A stretch of 64,000 bases of DNA, from contig JAJYLA010000004.1 in the NCBI GenBank assembly GCA_021788115.1, positions 1-64,000 on the forward strand, in the 5' to 3' direction. Shown here one piece after another: positions 25,410 through 34,226 of this stretch. The notes under the pieces are model-generated. The model was not told the origin of the DNA. It made no database searches and was given only the letters and a program-made list of their open reading frames with translations. This DNA comes from Actinomycetes bacterium (lineage in GTDB: Bacteria > Actinomycetota > Acidimicrobiia > Acidimicrobiales > Palsa-688). The stretch's first letter is position 1. Each line of letters starts with the position of its first letter. The position numbers and the translations under genes were made by a program.

Positions 25410-26699
25410 ATGCCGCTTTCACTGCTGTCCCGTCAACGAAGTCGACGCAGCCGGAGGTGGCTGCGCAGCACCGTCGCGGTCGTCGCGGTGGGGGCGCTCG
25501 CGGCGGCGTGCGGCTCCAGCGCCAAGAAGGGGTCGACCAGTACCGGCTCCTCGCAATCCACCCTGACCGTCGGCACCCTCTACGCCGGATCGGGAGACTA
25601 CTCCGCCTCGTCGCTGCCCGAGTACGAGGGCCTGCAGTTCTGGGTCAACCAGGTCAACGGCCAGGGGGGTGTCACGATCGCCGGCAAGAAGTACCACGTC
25701 AAGCTCGTCGCCTACAACGACCAGAGCGACCCGACCACCGCCGCCACCCTCTACAACCAGCTGCTCACCCAGAACAAGGTCGACGTGTTCGTCGCCGACT
25801 TCGGCTCGGTGCTCACCGCGCCGGCGATCACGATCGCGAAGGAACATCACCAGGTGCTCTTCGACCCGACCGGCTCGGGGGCTGTGTTCTTCTCCAACGG
25901 CGCCAACCCCTACGTGTTGCTCACATCGCTGCCGACGTCCGCCGTGTGGCCGAACGTGGCGGTCGACTTCCTGCTCTCCGAGCACGTGACCAAGGTCGCC
26001 ATCATCTATGGCACCAACGACTTCGACGGGTCCCAGGCGGCCACCATCAAGAAGGGGCTCGAGGCGAAGGGGGTGACCCCCCTCTACTACCAGGGCGTCG
26101 ACTCCAAGACCAGCGACTACGGCACGATCATCCAGACGGTCAAGGACAAGAGCCCGCAGGCGGTCATCGAGCTCGGCTACGAGAACAACGACATCGCCTT
26201 CCTCAACGACCTCCGCTCCGCCGGGGTGCACTTCCCCTTCGTGCTGACCCCGTTCCCGGCCCAGCTGCCCGACCTCTTCGCCAAGGACGTCGGGACCGCC
26301 GGTCTGGCCTACACGTTCGCCTACGGGGTTCCGCCGGTGCTGCAGATCAACAACGTCAACTACGGCATGGGCTTCACGGCGTTCTCCAAGGCGTTCAGCG
26401 CAGCGCACGGGGGCGCCACGCTCAACTTCCTCGACGTCGCCGGCTACAACGCCGGTCTGGTGATCCAGGACAGCCTGGCTCACGCCAAGTCGACCAAGCA
26501 GCTCGACATCCGCGCCGGGGCGGCCGCCCTCTCCGGCAAGCTGCGCACGCTGATGGGCAGCTTCGTGATCGACGACACCGGCGAGCAGCTCGGCGAGCTC
26601 CTCCCCGTCGCCCAGTACTTCCCCAACGGTGGCTTCAAGATCGTGTACCCCGCCGACCAGGCGACGACCAAGCCCGTTTACCCGGCACCGGCCAGCTAA
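25410..26699 (+). CDS. ABC importer substrate-binding lipoprotein (HAAT type), importer 2
   Basis: The 429-residue lipoprotein has an Arg-rich n-region (RQRSRRSRRWLRS), hydrophobic core and lipobox ALAAAC, a Ser/Thr linker, then a LivJ-type fold: VGTLYAGSGDYSASSLPEYEG, VFVADFGSVLTAPAITIAKE, VAIIYGTNDFDGSQAATIKK, VIELGYENNDIAFLNDLRSAG. GGAGGAG precedes the ATG. It is about as divergent from the first importer's binding protein as family members usually are, so the two importers probably bind different ligands. A strong stem-loop separates it from its permeases. Confidence 0.9.
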   Translation: MPLSLLSRQRSRRSRRWLRSTVAVVAVGALAAACGSSAKKGSTSTGSSQSTLTVGTLYAGSGDYSASSLPEYEGLQFWVNQVNGQGGVTIAGKKYHVKLVAYNDQSDPTTAATLYNQLLTQNKVDVFVADFGSVLTAPAITIAKEHHQVLFDPTGSGAVFFSNGANPYVLLTSLPTSAVWPNVAVDFLLSEHVTKVAIIYGTNDFDGSQAATIKKGLEAKGVTPLYYQGVDSKTSDYGTIIQTVKDKSPQAVIELGYENNDIAFLNDLRSAGVHFPFVLTPFPAQLPDLFAKDVGTAGLAYTFAYGVPPVLQINNVNYGMGFTAFSKAFSAAHGGATLNFLDVAGYNAGLVIQDSLAHAKSTKQLDIRAGAAALSGKLRTLMGSFVIDDTGEQLGELLPVAQYFPNGGFKIVYPADQATTKPVYPAPAS

Positions 26700-26717
26700 C
26701 CACGATTCTCTGATCAG

Positions 26718-26751
26718 CCCCGCCCGGCGCGTGCATCGGCGCCGGGTGGGG
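26718..26751 (+). promoter_or_regulatory. Intercistronic stem-loop between binding-protein and permease genes
   Basis: CCCCGCCCGGCGC (26718-26730) pairs with GCGCCGGGTGGGG (26739-26751) over 13 bp with one G-U pair and loop GTGCATCG. It fills most of the 71-base gap after the binding-protein gene, where such structures often protect or attenuate the message so that the binding protein is made in excess of the membrane subunits. Confidence 0.65.
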
Positions 26752-26770
26752 CCGATCCCAAGGACCAGTC

Positions 26771-27646
26771 ATGCTCTTCGGTTACGCCCTGATCGCCGGT
26801 GTTCTCTTCGGGCTCTTCTACGCCTTCATGAGCACGGGCCTGAACCTGCTCTTCGGGGTGCTCCGCCTCGTGAACCTGGCCCACGGCGACATCGTGGTGT
26901 TCGGCGCCTACGTCGCCTACAGCCTCTCGTCCATGGCCGGGCTCAACCCGCTTCTCGCCATCCCGATCACGATCGTCCCCGCGCTCGCCTTCGGCGTGCT
27001 CCTCTACTACGGGACCGTCCCCCGCCTCAACCGGTCGCAGGACACCGAGATGGCGTCGCTGATCCTCTTCTTCGGGGTGTCCCAGGTGCTCGAGGCGGTC
27101 GCCACGTTCGCCTACGGCAACAACCAGGCGTCGCTGAGCCCCACCACCTTCGGCGGGCCGATCAACATCCTGGGCGAGCACGTCCCGGCCACCTGGGTGG
27201 TGTGCGGGCTGCTGTCGATCCCCGCCCTCGTCGTGCTGTTCGTCTACCTGTACCGGTCACGCCTCGGCATGGCGACCCGGGCGGTGATGGCCAGCAGGGA
27301 GGAGGCGGCGGCAGCGGGCATCAACACCCGGCGCGTCGCTGCCCTCGCCTTCGGCATCGGCGTCGCCTTCGCGGCCGCCTCCGGGGCGCTCACCATCTTC
27401 ATGCTCGGCGGGGTCAACCCCAGCACCGGCAGCGAGCTCGTGTTGACGGCGTTCACCGTGGTGGTCATCGGCTCTCTCGGCAACCCGATCGGCACCGTCG
27501 TGGGGGGCCTGCTGTACGGGCTGGTCTTCACTTTCACCAAGACGTACTCCCCGTCGTGGGCGGACATCGTTCCGTACCTGCTGATGCTCGTTGTGCTGCT
27601 CGTGCGGCCCACGGGCATCCTCGGCAGGAGGGTGCGCAGTGCCTAG
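26771..27646 (+). CDS. livH: LivH-type permease, importer 2
   Basis: The 291-residue permease opens with LFGYALIAGVLFGLFYAFMS and the LivH hallmark NLLFGVLRLVNLAHGDIVVF, followed by the cytoplasmic loop SRLGMATRAVMASREEAAAAG and the C-terminal VVIGSLGNPIGTVVGGLLYG. It follows the stem-loop after the binding-protein gene and overlaps the LivM-type gene by 8 bases. Confidence 0.93.
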   Translation: MLFGYALIAGVLFGLFYAFMSTGLNLLFGVLRLVNLAHGDIVVFGAYVAYSLSSMAGLNPLLAIPITIVPALAFGVLLYYGTVPRLNRSQDTEMASLILFFGVSQVLEAVATFAYGNNQASLSPTTFGGPINILGEHVPATWVVCGLLSIPALVVLFVYLYRSRLGMATRAVMASREEAAAAGINTRRVAALAFGIGVAFAAASGALTIFMLGGVNPSTGSELVLTAFTVVVIGSLGNPIGTVVGGLLYGLVFTFTKTYSPSWADIVPYLLMLVVLLVRPTGILGRRVRSA

Positions 27647-28667
27647 CCCGGCCGTCGCCGGGACCGGGGCGGCCACCACGGCCGGCGCGGCCACGCCGGC
27701 ACCCGGGACCCGGCCGGGGGCGAGGCGCTGGGCGGCGTGGGCCGCCTACGTCGTGGTCATCCCTGTCCTGCTCTACCTGACGCCCCACGTCTACAACAAT
27801 CAGCTGCTGCTCCTGAACCTGGTCGTCTACCTGGTCCTCGCTCAGGGCGTCAACGTCATCTACGGCTTCACCGGCTACCTGCCGTTCGGTTACGTCGGCT
27901 TCTTCGGCGCCGGCGCCTACGGCACGTCCATGGCGGTGATCCACCTGCACACCGGCGGCACCGTCGCGGTCCTGATCGGCGCGGTGGTGTCGACGGCGAT
28001 GGCGGTGGTGCTGCTGCCGCTGCTGCGCCTGACGGGCGCGTACTTCGCCCTCGCCAGCCTCGCGGCGTCCCAGGCCGTGTACCTGGTGATCGCCAACCCG
28101 TCGCTGACGTCGTTCACCAAGGGCCCCTACGGGGTGGACCTCTCGAGGGTCTTCAACCCCAACCTCGCCTACCTGTACGCGGCGATCCTGCTCGCCGTGG
28201 CGACGGCGGTGGTCGTGTACCTGCGCAACTCGGCGTTCGGCCTGTCGCTGCGTGCCGTGCGCGCCGACCCGCTCACGGCCTCGGTCGCCGGCATCAACGT
28301 GGCGCGCGCCCGGGGCATCGCCTGGCTGGCGTCGGCGGTGCTCGCCGGGCTGGCAGGCGGGATCTCCGCCTGGGTGACGTCGGTCTTCTATCCCGAAACG
28401 GTGTTCGCCATCAACATCAGCGTGTTCGCCATCGTCTTCGCCCTCTTCGGCGGGGTCGGCAGCGTGCTCGGCCCGGTCTTCGGGGGGATCATCCTGTACT
28501 CGCTGTACGAGTACATCGGGGTCTCCTCCCCCCAGTACTTCCAGTTCGCCTACGGCCTTTTGATCGTCATTCTCATGCTGTTCCTCCCGGGCGGCCTGGC
28601 GAGCGTCGCCCGTGCAGCCCGCAGCCTGTGGGAGCGCACGGGAGGAAGGGTGCACCGTCGTGCCTGA
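27639..28667 (+). CDS. livM: LivM-type permease, importer 2
   Basis: From GTG 27639 the protein has 342 residues, with an Ala/Pro-rich cytoplasmic N-terminal tail of about 35 residues and then helices containing GFTGYLPFGYVGFFGAGAYG, the loop NSAFGLSLRAVRADPLTASVAG and FALFGGVGSVLGPVFGGIIL. This is the LivM layout. Both ends overlap neighbouring genes by 8 bases. Confidence 0.92.
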   Translation: MPSPAVAGTGAATTAGAATPAPGTRPGARRWAAWAAYVVVIPVLLYLTPHVYNNQLLLLNLVVYLVLAQGVNVIYGFTGYLPFGYVGFFGAGAYGTSMAVIHLHTGGTVAVLIGAVVSTAMAVVLLPLLRLTGAYFALASLAASQAVYLVIANPSLTSFTKGPYGVDLSRVFNPNLAYLYAAILLAVATAVVVYLRNSAFGLSLRAVRADPLTASVAGINVARARGIAWLASAVLAGLAGGISAWVTSVFYPETVFAINISVFAIVFALFGGVGSVLGPVFGGIILYSLYEYIGVSSPQYFQFAYGLLIVILMLFLPGGLASVARAARSLWERTGGRVHRRA

Positions 28668-29412
28668 AGCCGCGCCGGCCCCGGGCGCCGCCGCGCCGCC
28701 GCCGGCGGGCGCGACGCCCGTCCTCGAGGTCCGGGAGGTGACCAAGGAGTTCGGGGCGTTCACGGCCCTCGACGGGGTGAGCCTGAGCCTCCAGCCGGGT
28801 CAGGCTCTCGGCCTGGTGGGCCCCAACGGGTCGGGCAAGACGACCCTCATCAACGTCATGTCCGGGGTGCACGCCGCCACCCGCGGCCGGGTGCTGCTGC
28901 GGGGGGAGGAGATCACCGGGCTGGCCCCTCACCGGGTGTGCCGGCGGGGCATGAACCGCACGTTCCAGATCCCGAGGCCGCTCGGCCCCCTCACCGCCGA
29001 GGAGAACGTCGCCGTGGCGCGCCGTCACGGCCGCCCCTCCCGGCACCTCGACGTGGACCCGCTCGGGTTCGTCGGCCTCGAGAAGTTCGCGTCGAGGCCG
29101 GCGTCGGGTCTCACGACCGGCCAGCAGAAGCGGCTCGACCTCGCCCGCGCCATCGCCACCGGACCGGAGGTGCTGCTCGTCGACGAGCTCGGCGCCGGCC
29201 TCAGCCCGGCCGAGCTCGAGCACGTCGGCGAGCTGCTGCGCGGGCTCTCCGCGATGGGGGTGGCTCTCGTCGTCGTCGAGCACCTTCTCGGCTTCCTCGA
29301 GGCGGTCGTCGCATCCGTCGTGGTCCTCGACGCGGGCCGCCCCCTCTTCGTCGGATCGCTCCGCGACGCCGTGGCCGATCCGCGGGTCATCGAAGTGTTC
29401 CTCGGCAAGTAG
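28660..29412 (+). CDS. livG: LivG-type ATPase, importer 2
   Basis: The 250-residue ATPase has a 20-residue Ala/Pro-rich head, Walker A GPNGSGKTT, Q-loop NRTFQIPRPLG, signature LTTGQQKRLDLARAI, Walker B VLLVDELGAGLSP and H-loop VVVEHLLGFL. The stretch between Q-loop and signature is shorter than in LivG proteins generally, missing part of the helical subdomain. GTG 28660 lies within the end of the LivM gene behind GGAGGAAGG. Confidence 0.9.
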   Translation: MPEAAPAPGAAAPPPAGATPVLEVREVTKEFGAFTALDGVSLSLQPGQALGLVGPNGSGKTTLINVMSGVHAATRGRVLLRGEEITGLAPHRVCRRGMNRTFQIPRPLGPLTAEENVAVARRHGRPSRHLDVDPLGFVGLEKFASRPASGLTTGQQKRLDLARAIATGPEVLLVDELGAGLSPAELEHVGELLRGLSAMGVALVVVEHLLGFLEAVVASVVVLDAGRPLFVGSLRDAVADPRVIEVFLGK

Positions 29413-29428
29413 GGCAAGGAGTCGAACC

Positions 29429-30151
29429 GTGTCCCTCGAAGCGACCGCCGTCACCTCAGGCTACGGCGAGATGCAGGTCCTGTGGGGGATCGACCTGAGC
29501 GTCGCCGACGACGAGGCGGTGGTGCTGCTCGGCGCCAACGGCGCCGGGAAGACGACGCTGCTCCGCACCGTGGTGGGGCTGCTGCCGCTGCGCTCGGGTG
29601 AGATCCGCTTCCTCGGCGAGAGGGTCGATCACCTCCGGGCCGACCAGCGTGTGCAGAGGGGCATGTCGTTCATGAGCGAGACCGGGGTGTTCCCCGACCT
29701 GAGCATCGAGGACAACCTCCGCCTGGGCGGCTACGGCCTCGCCCGCCCCGTTGTCGCGGCGAGCCTCGAGCGCACCTGGGAGATGTTCCCCCAGCTCCGG
29801 CCCCGGCGCAGGGAACCCGCCGGCGCCCTGTCGGGAGGCCAGCGCAAGATCCTCGGCGTCGCCCGGGCGCTGGTGCGCGAGCCGCGGCTGCTGGTCATGG
29901 ACGAGCCGTCCTCGGGGCTGTCGCCGCTGTTCGTCAACGAGCTGGTCGACCTGCTCCAGGGGGTGCGGGCCCACTCGTCGGTGACCCTCTTGCTGGCGGA
30001 GCAGAACGTGACATTCCTCGGCCTCGCCGACCGTGCCTACGTGATCGAAGGCGGCCGCACACGCTTCGAAGGCACCGTCGCCGACTTCGAGCGAAGCGCC
30101 GACATCCGCGAGGCGTTCTTCGGGCTGAGCAGCCACGACCCTGCCCCCTGA
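29429..30151 (+). CDS. livF: LivF-type ATPase, importer 2
   Basis: The 240-residue ATPase shows Walker A GANGAGKTT, the LivF-type FMSETGVFPDLSIEDNLRL, signature ALSGGQRKILGVARALV, Walker B LLVMDEPSSGLSP and H-loop LLLAEQNVTFLGLA. An AAGGAG site precedes GTG 29429. It is the last gene of the second importer operon and borders a stretch of decayed genes. Confidence 0.93.
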   Translation: MSLEATAVTSGYGEMQVLWGIDLSVADDEAVVLLGANGAGKTTLLRTVVGLLPLRSGEIRFLGERVDHLRADQRVQRGMSFMSETGVFPDLSIEDNLRLGGYGLARPVVAASLERTWEMFPQLRPRRREPAGALSGGQRKILGVARALVREPRLLVMDEPSSGLSPLFVNELVDLLQGVRAHSSVTLLLAEQNVTFLGLADRAYVIEGGRTRFEGTVADFERSADIREAFFGLSSHDPAP

Positions 30152-30176
30152 CGGCTCCCGCGTGCGGGCCGGCCGC

Positions 30177-30308
30177 TGAGCGGTGCTGGAGGAACCCCAG
30201 GTCGACCGAGCTGGTGGCGGGGTCGAGCCCGCGGGAGGTGACCACCTTGGTGCGGGTGTGGAAGCGGATGCCGTCGGGGCCGTACATGTGGGTGTCGCCG
30301 AAGAGCGA
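30177..30308 (-). pseudogene. C-terminal remnant of methylmalonate-semialdehyde dehydrogenase (mmsA-like)
   Basis: Read on the minus strand the segment gives LFGDTHMYGPDGIRFHTRTK then VVTSRGLDPATSSVDLGF and LQHR, closely resembling the C-terminus of CoA-acylating methylmalonate/malonate-semialdehyde dehydrogenases (FFGDxHMYGPxGxxFYTRxKVVTxRW...). There is no catalytic part upstream, and the stop expected after QHR has become TCA. It is a fragment of a lost gene. Confidence 0.65.
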
Positions 30309-30320
30309 GGCCGCGCCGCG

Positions 30321-30945
30321 GAGGAGGAGGGCTACCGGCTGCTGCAGAGAACCGGCGGCCGCCGGCGGGCGCGCGAGGAAAGGGTCCCTCGAGGCCATCC
30401 TCGAGTTCCGCGTCGACGGGGTCGTCCTCCTCAGCCCGCTTCTGTCCACCGCCAGGATCCGCCAGACGGCGAGGGTCACCCCCGTCGTCGTGGTGAGCCG
30501 GGCGATGCGGCGCGGTGGACAGCGTGATCACCGACGTGGTGTTCGGCGCACAGCTCGCCGTCAACCATCTCCTCGCGCTCGGCCACCGCCGGATCGCCCA
30601 CATCGACGGAGGCGCCGACCCGGCCGGCCCTTCCCGCCGGCGGGGCTACGAGCACGCATGCGCGCGGCGGGCCTCGAACGCCTGGTCGTCCCCGGCGACT
30701 TCAGCGAGGCCGGCGGCGCCCGCGGCGCCTCCTCCGCCTCGACCCCTGCCCACGGCGGCCGCGGCCGCCAAGGACCCCGCCGCCGCCGGCGCCATGGAAC
30801 GCCTGGAGGACGCCGGCATCCGCGCGTCCCGGCCGACATGTCCGTCGTCGGCTCCGACAACGCCGCGCCGGCGGCTCTCGGCCAGATCAGCCTCACGACC
30901 GTCACCCAGCCTCGCCAGGAGATGGGCCGGCCCGGCGCCGGCGCG
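30321..30945 (+). pseudogene. LacI-family regulator, frameshifted remnant
   Basis: Pieces of a LacI-type sensor domain follow one another in collinear order but in alternating frames: EEGYRLLQRTGGRRRAREE, SLEAILEFRVDGVVLLSP, VITDVVFGAQLAVNHLLALG, HRRIAHIDGG, LERLVVPGDFSEAGG, AMERLEDAGIRAS, DMSVVGSDNAAPAALGQISL, TTVTQPRQEMGR. The DNA-binding N-terminus is missing. At least four frame changes are needed to join them, so the gene is dead. Confidence 0.7.
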
Positions 30946-30970
30946 CAACCCCTGGACCTGCGCGATCAGG

Positions 30971-32161
30971 TCAGCCGAGCCGGTCGAGGGCGGTGCGCAG
31001 GTCGGTGAGGAGGTCGCCGGCGCTCTCCAGCCCGACGGAGAGGCGCACGAGGCCCGGGTCCACCTCCAGGGGGGATCCCGCGGCGGAGGCGTGGGTCATG
31101 CGGTGCGGGTGCTCGATGAGAGACTCCACCGCGCCCAGCGATTCCGCCAGGGTGAACAGCGACGTACCCCCCGCCACCTTCAGCGCCGCGCCCTCGCCTC
31201 CCGCGAGCACGAAGGACACCATCCCCCCGAAGCCGCGCATCTGGCGCGCCGCGGTGGCGTGGCCGGGGTGCGACTCCAGGCCCGGGTAGAAGACCCTGCG
31301 CACCGCGGGGTGGCGGGAGAGCATCGCGGCCACCGCGGCCGCGTTCGCGCAGTGGCGGTCCATCCGCACCGCCAGGGTCTTGATCCCGCGCAGCACCAGG
31401 TAGCAGTCGAGAGGGCCGGGCACCGCACCTGCGGCGTTCTGATAGAAGGCGACCCGGTCCGCCAGCGATTCGTCGCCGACCGCGACGAAGCCGCCGACGA
31501 CGTCGCTGTGGCCGCCCAGGTACTTGGTCGTTGAATGCACCACCATGTCGGCGCCGAGCGAAAGCGGCTGCTGGAGGTAGGGCGTCGCGAACGTGTTGTC
31601 GACGACCACGAGCGCCCCTCGCTCGTGGGCGGCCTCCGACACCGCGGCGATGTCCACGATCGACAGCAGCGGGTTCGACGGCGTTTCCACCCACACCATC
31701 CGCGTCGACGGCGTCCACGCAGACGCGAGCGCGCCGGCGGGATCGCCGCCGGTCAGGTCTGCGGCGGTGTGGGACACGCCGAGGGGCCCCCACACGCGAT
31801 CCACGAGGCGGAACGTCCCGCCGTAGGCGTCGGTGGGGATGACGAGGTGGTCCCCGGGCCGCATCAGGTGCAGCACGGCGTCCTCTGCGGCGAGCCCGCT
31901 GGCGAACGCGAGGCCCCGCGCGGCGCCTTCCAGGGAGGCGAGGCACGCCTCGAGGGCGGAGCGGGTCGGGTTGCCGCTGCGGGAGTACTCGAACCCCCGG
32001 TGGACACCGACGGCGTCCTGGGCGAACGTCGTCGCCAGCGACACCGCCGGGACGACCGCTCCCGTGGAGCGCTCCGGTTCCTGGCCGGCGTGGATGGCAC
32101 GCGTCTCGAAGCCCTCGAAGCCCTTGAAGCCGCCGGGCTCCTCGGGGCGCCTCGAGTTCAC
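30971..32161 (-). CDS. Cystathionine gamma-lyase/synthase family PLP enzyme
   Basis: The 396-residue fold-type I PLP enzyme shows YSRSGNPTRSALE, GLAFASGLAAEDAV, SNPLLSIVDI, VVVDNTFATPYLQQPL and the cofactor lysine K213 in HSTTKYLGGHSD. It acts in the cytoplasm in transsulfuration: beside a cystathionine beta-synthase gene it most likely cleaves cystathionine to cysteine, but MetB-type gamma-synthase or methionine gamma-lyase activity cannot be excluded from sequence. Its GTG start overlaps the stop of the CBS gene (GTGA). Confidence 0.9.
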   Translation of the reverse strand: MNSRRPEEPGGFKGFEGFETRAIHAGQEPERSTGAVVPAVSLATTFAQDAVGVHRGFEYSRSGNPTRSALEACLASLEGAARGLAFASGLAAEDAVLHLMRPGDHLVIPTDAYGGTFRLVDRVWGPLGVSHTAADLTGGDPAGALASAWTPSTRMVWVETPSNPLLSIVDIAAVSEAAHERGALVVVDNTFATPYLQQPLSLGADMVVHSTTKYLGGHSDVVGGFVAVGDESLADRVAFYQNAAGAVPGPLDCYLVLRGIKTLAVRMDRHCANAAAVAAMLSRHPAVRRVFYPGLESHPGHATAARQMRGFGGMVSFVLAGGEGAALKVAGGTSLFTLAESLGAVESLIEHPHRMTHASAAGSPLEVDPGLVRLSVGLESAGDLLTDLRTALDRLG

Positions 32162-33861
32162 CGGCCGGGCACCCCCATACCCCCCGAGAGGAAGTCGAGC
32201 AGGTCGCTGCGGGTGACGATCCCCGTCGGGTGGCCGGCGTCGAGGACAAGCACGGCCGCGCTGTCGGCGAGGCGGGCCGCCGCCAGGCCGACCGGCTCGC
32301 CACTGCCCACCCTGGGCAACGGCGGGTCCATGATCGACTCCACCGCGGCGTCCACCACCGACGGGTCGCCCGCCAGCCGTCCGAGCAGGCCCCTGTCCGT
32401 GACCGTCCCGACGACCTCCGCCAGGGACAGTGGCGGCTCCGCCTTGACGACCGGCAGTTGAGATACGCCGTACTCCCGCAGCAAAGCCACCGCGGCGCGC
32501 ACCGTCTCCGCCGGGTGGACGTGCACCAGCGGCGGCATGGACGTGCCTGTCGCGGAGCGCTTTTTGTGCTCCAGCAGTTCACCGACCGTGTCGCCCACGA
32601 CGCCACCGGCTCGCAGGAAGCCGTGGTCGGCCATCCAGCCCTCGTCGTACAGCTTCGACAGGTAGCTCCGCCCCGAGTCGGGGAGCAGCGCCACGATCAG
32701 CGCGTCGGGGCCGAGGTCGCGGCCCACCTCGAGGGCGGCCCACACCGTCGTTCCCGAGGAGCCGCCAGCGAGGATCCCCTCCTCGCGTGCCAGCCGGCGG
32801 GCGGTGAGGAAGCTGTCACGATCGGACACCATCACCACCCGGTCGGGGATCGTCCGGTCGTAGGTCTCGGGCCAGAAGTCCTCGCCGATCCCCTCGACCA
32901 GGTAGGGGCGCCCCCGGCCCCCCGAGTACACCGAGCCCTCCGGGTCCGCCCCGATGATCTGCACGTCGGGATTCTGCGCCTTCAGGTAGCGCCCGACCCC
33001 GGTGATGGTGCCGCCCGTGCCGATGCTCGCCACCAGGTGCGTGACCCGCCCCGACGTCTGATGCCACACCTCGGGGCCGGTGCTCAGCTCGTGCGCCTCC
33101 GCGTTGTGCGGGTTGGCGTACTGGTTGGGCATGTAGGCGCCGGGCGTCCTCTCGGTCAGCCTGCGGGCGACCGAGTAGTACGAATCCGGATGGGACGGAT
33201 CCACGGCTGTCGGGCACATCACGACCTCCGCTCCGTACGCCCGCAGCAGGGCGATCTTCTCCGTCGACACCTTGTCGGGCATGGTGAAAATACACCGGTA
33301 TCCGCGGCGGGCACCGATGATGGCCAGGGCAACGCCGGTGTTGCCCGAGGTCGGTTCGACGATCGTGCCGCCGGGCTTCAAGAGGCCTTCACGCTCGGCG
33401 GCCTGGACCATGGTCAAAGCCGGGCGGTCCTTGATGCTCCCTCCCGGGTTCAGGAACTCCACCTTGCCGAGCAGCTGCGCGGAAAGATCCCGCGCGATCC
33501 GGTCCATGCGCACGAGGGGGGTGTCGCCGACGAGTTCCAGGAGGGAGTCTGCGGCCCGCACCGGGGGGCCCTCGTCGCGGGTGCGCACGACGGCAATCCC
33601 GGACTGCACGTCGCCCAGGTGGTCGCTGTAAACGGTCACGGGCAGGCCGGCGCCGTGCAACTGGCGGGCGATGTCGGCGACGCCGGCGGCCGCCTCCTCC
33701 GTGGCGACGCCGACCACGCCCACCGATCGGGGTATGTGGGCGCGCAGCTCCGCGATCGTGGCGGACGGCAAGGGCCCGCTGACCACGTCGATGCGCCGCC
33801 GGGCCCGCAGCGCGATGCGGTCCGGTACCGATGCACCGTCGACGACCACCAAGACGTCCAT
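32158..33861 (-). CDS. Cystathionine beta-synthase with an extra N-terminal domain
   Basis: From ATG 33861 the protein has 567 residues. Residues about 105-430 are the fold-type II PLP core with LVGDTPLVRM, cofactor K144 in NPGGSIKDRPAL, VEPTSGNTGVALA and ASIGTGGTITGVGRYLK. Residues about 450-567 form a CBS-domain pair (VRAAVALLREYGVSQLPVV, GTVTDRGLLGRL). The first 100 residues (VLVVVDGASVPDRI, VGVVGVATEEAAAGVADIA) are not part of normal bacterial CBS enzymes of about 460 residues and read like a small alpha/beta domain. A GTG at 33906 could add 15 residues. The gene is coupled to the PLP lyase downstream. Confidence 0.9.
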   Translation of the reverse strand: MDVLVVVDGASVPDRIALRARRRIDVVSGPLPSATIAELRAHIPRSVGVVGVATEEAAAGVADIARQLHGAGLPVTVYSDHLGDVQSGIAVVRTRDEGPPVRAADSLLELVGDTPLVRMDRIARDLSAQLLGKVEFLNPGGSIKDRPALTMVQAAEREGLLKPGGTIVEPTSGNTGVALAIIGARRGYRCIFTMPDKVSTEKIALLRAYGAEVVMCPTAVDPSHPDSYYSVARRLTERTPGAYMPNQYANPHNAEAHELSTGPEVWHQTSGRVTHLVASIGTGGTITGVGRYLKAQNPDVQIIGADPEGSVYSGGRGRPYLVEGIGEDFWPETYDRTIPDRVVMVSDRDSFLTARRLAREEGILAGGSSGTTVWAALEVGRDLGPDALIVALLPDSGRSYLSKLYDEGWMADHGFLRAGGVVGDTVGELLEHKKRSATGTSMPPLVHVHPAETVRAAVALLREYGVSQLPVVKAEPPLSLAEVVGTVTDRGLLGRLAGDPSVVDAAVESIMDPPLPRVGSGEPVGLAAARLADSAAVLVLDAGHPTGIVTRSDLLDFLSGGMGVPGR

Positions 33862-33913
33862 GCGGTGTCCATCATGACCCGACGGGCGGGCACGCGCTAG
33901 CCTCACGGATCGG

Positions 33914-34216
33914 GTGATCTTTTACCTCATCTGTGGCCTTGCGGGCCTTTTCTGTATCCTGGCCCTCGGGCTCGGCCCACTCTTTTTCGGGCTGGTGGGC
34001 CTGCTGATCTTCGCGTGGTCGTTTCGCCGGCGGCGCCGCCGGTGGTGGGGGCTGCCGGTCGCCGGCGCCGGCACGGGGTTCGTGCTGGCCGTCGGCCTCG
34101 GCTGGTCGTGGCATGGGGTCGTCGGGGCGCTCGCCGGCGGCTTCGTGATCCTCGCCGCCGCCCGGGTGGCGATCCGGCTGGTCGACGGGAGGCCGCTGGG
34201 AGCCCGCTGGCGTTAA
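33914..34216 (+). CDS. Small three-helix membrane protein
   Basis: A 100-residue protein with hydrophobic segments at about residues 2-34, 46-64 and 68-87, split by a basic RRRRRRWWG loop. It has no recognisable motif. Codon use and the snug position between a divergent CBS gene and a downstream acyl-CoA dehydrogenase support a real gene. TAGCCT lies 10 nt before the GTG. Function unknown. Confidence 0.55.
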   Translation: MIFYLICGLAGLFCILALGLGPLFFGLVGLLIFAWSFRRRRRRWWGLPVAGAGTGFVLAVGLGWSWHGVVGALAGGFVILAAARVAIRLVDGRPLGARWR

Positions 34217-34219
34217 CGT
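34214..34219 (+). promoter_or_regulatory. -10 element of the acyl-CoA dehydrogenase gene (leaderless)
   Basis: TAACGT is followed by seven bases and then GTG 34227. This spacing favours 34227 over the in-frame GTG at 34218 as start codon. Confidence 0.45.
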
Positions 34220-34226
34220 GGGCGCC

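Noticed and set aside
30183-31534. Several overlapping plus-strand open frames in the decay island
   Set aside because: Each carries only a slice of a LacI-type protein or antisense of the PLP-enzyme gene; none is intact.
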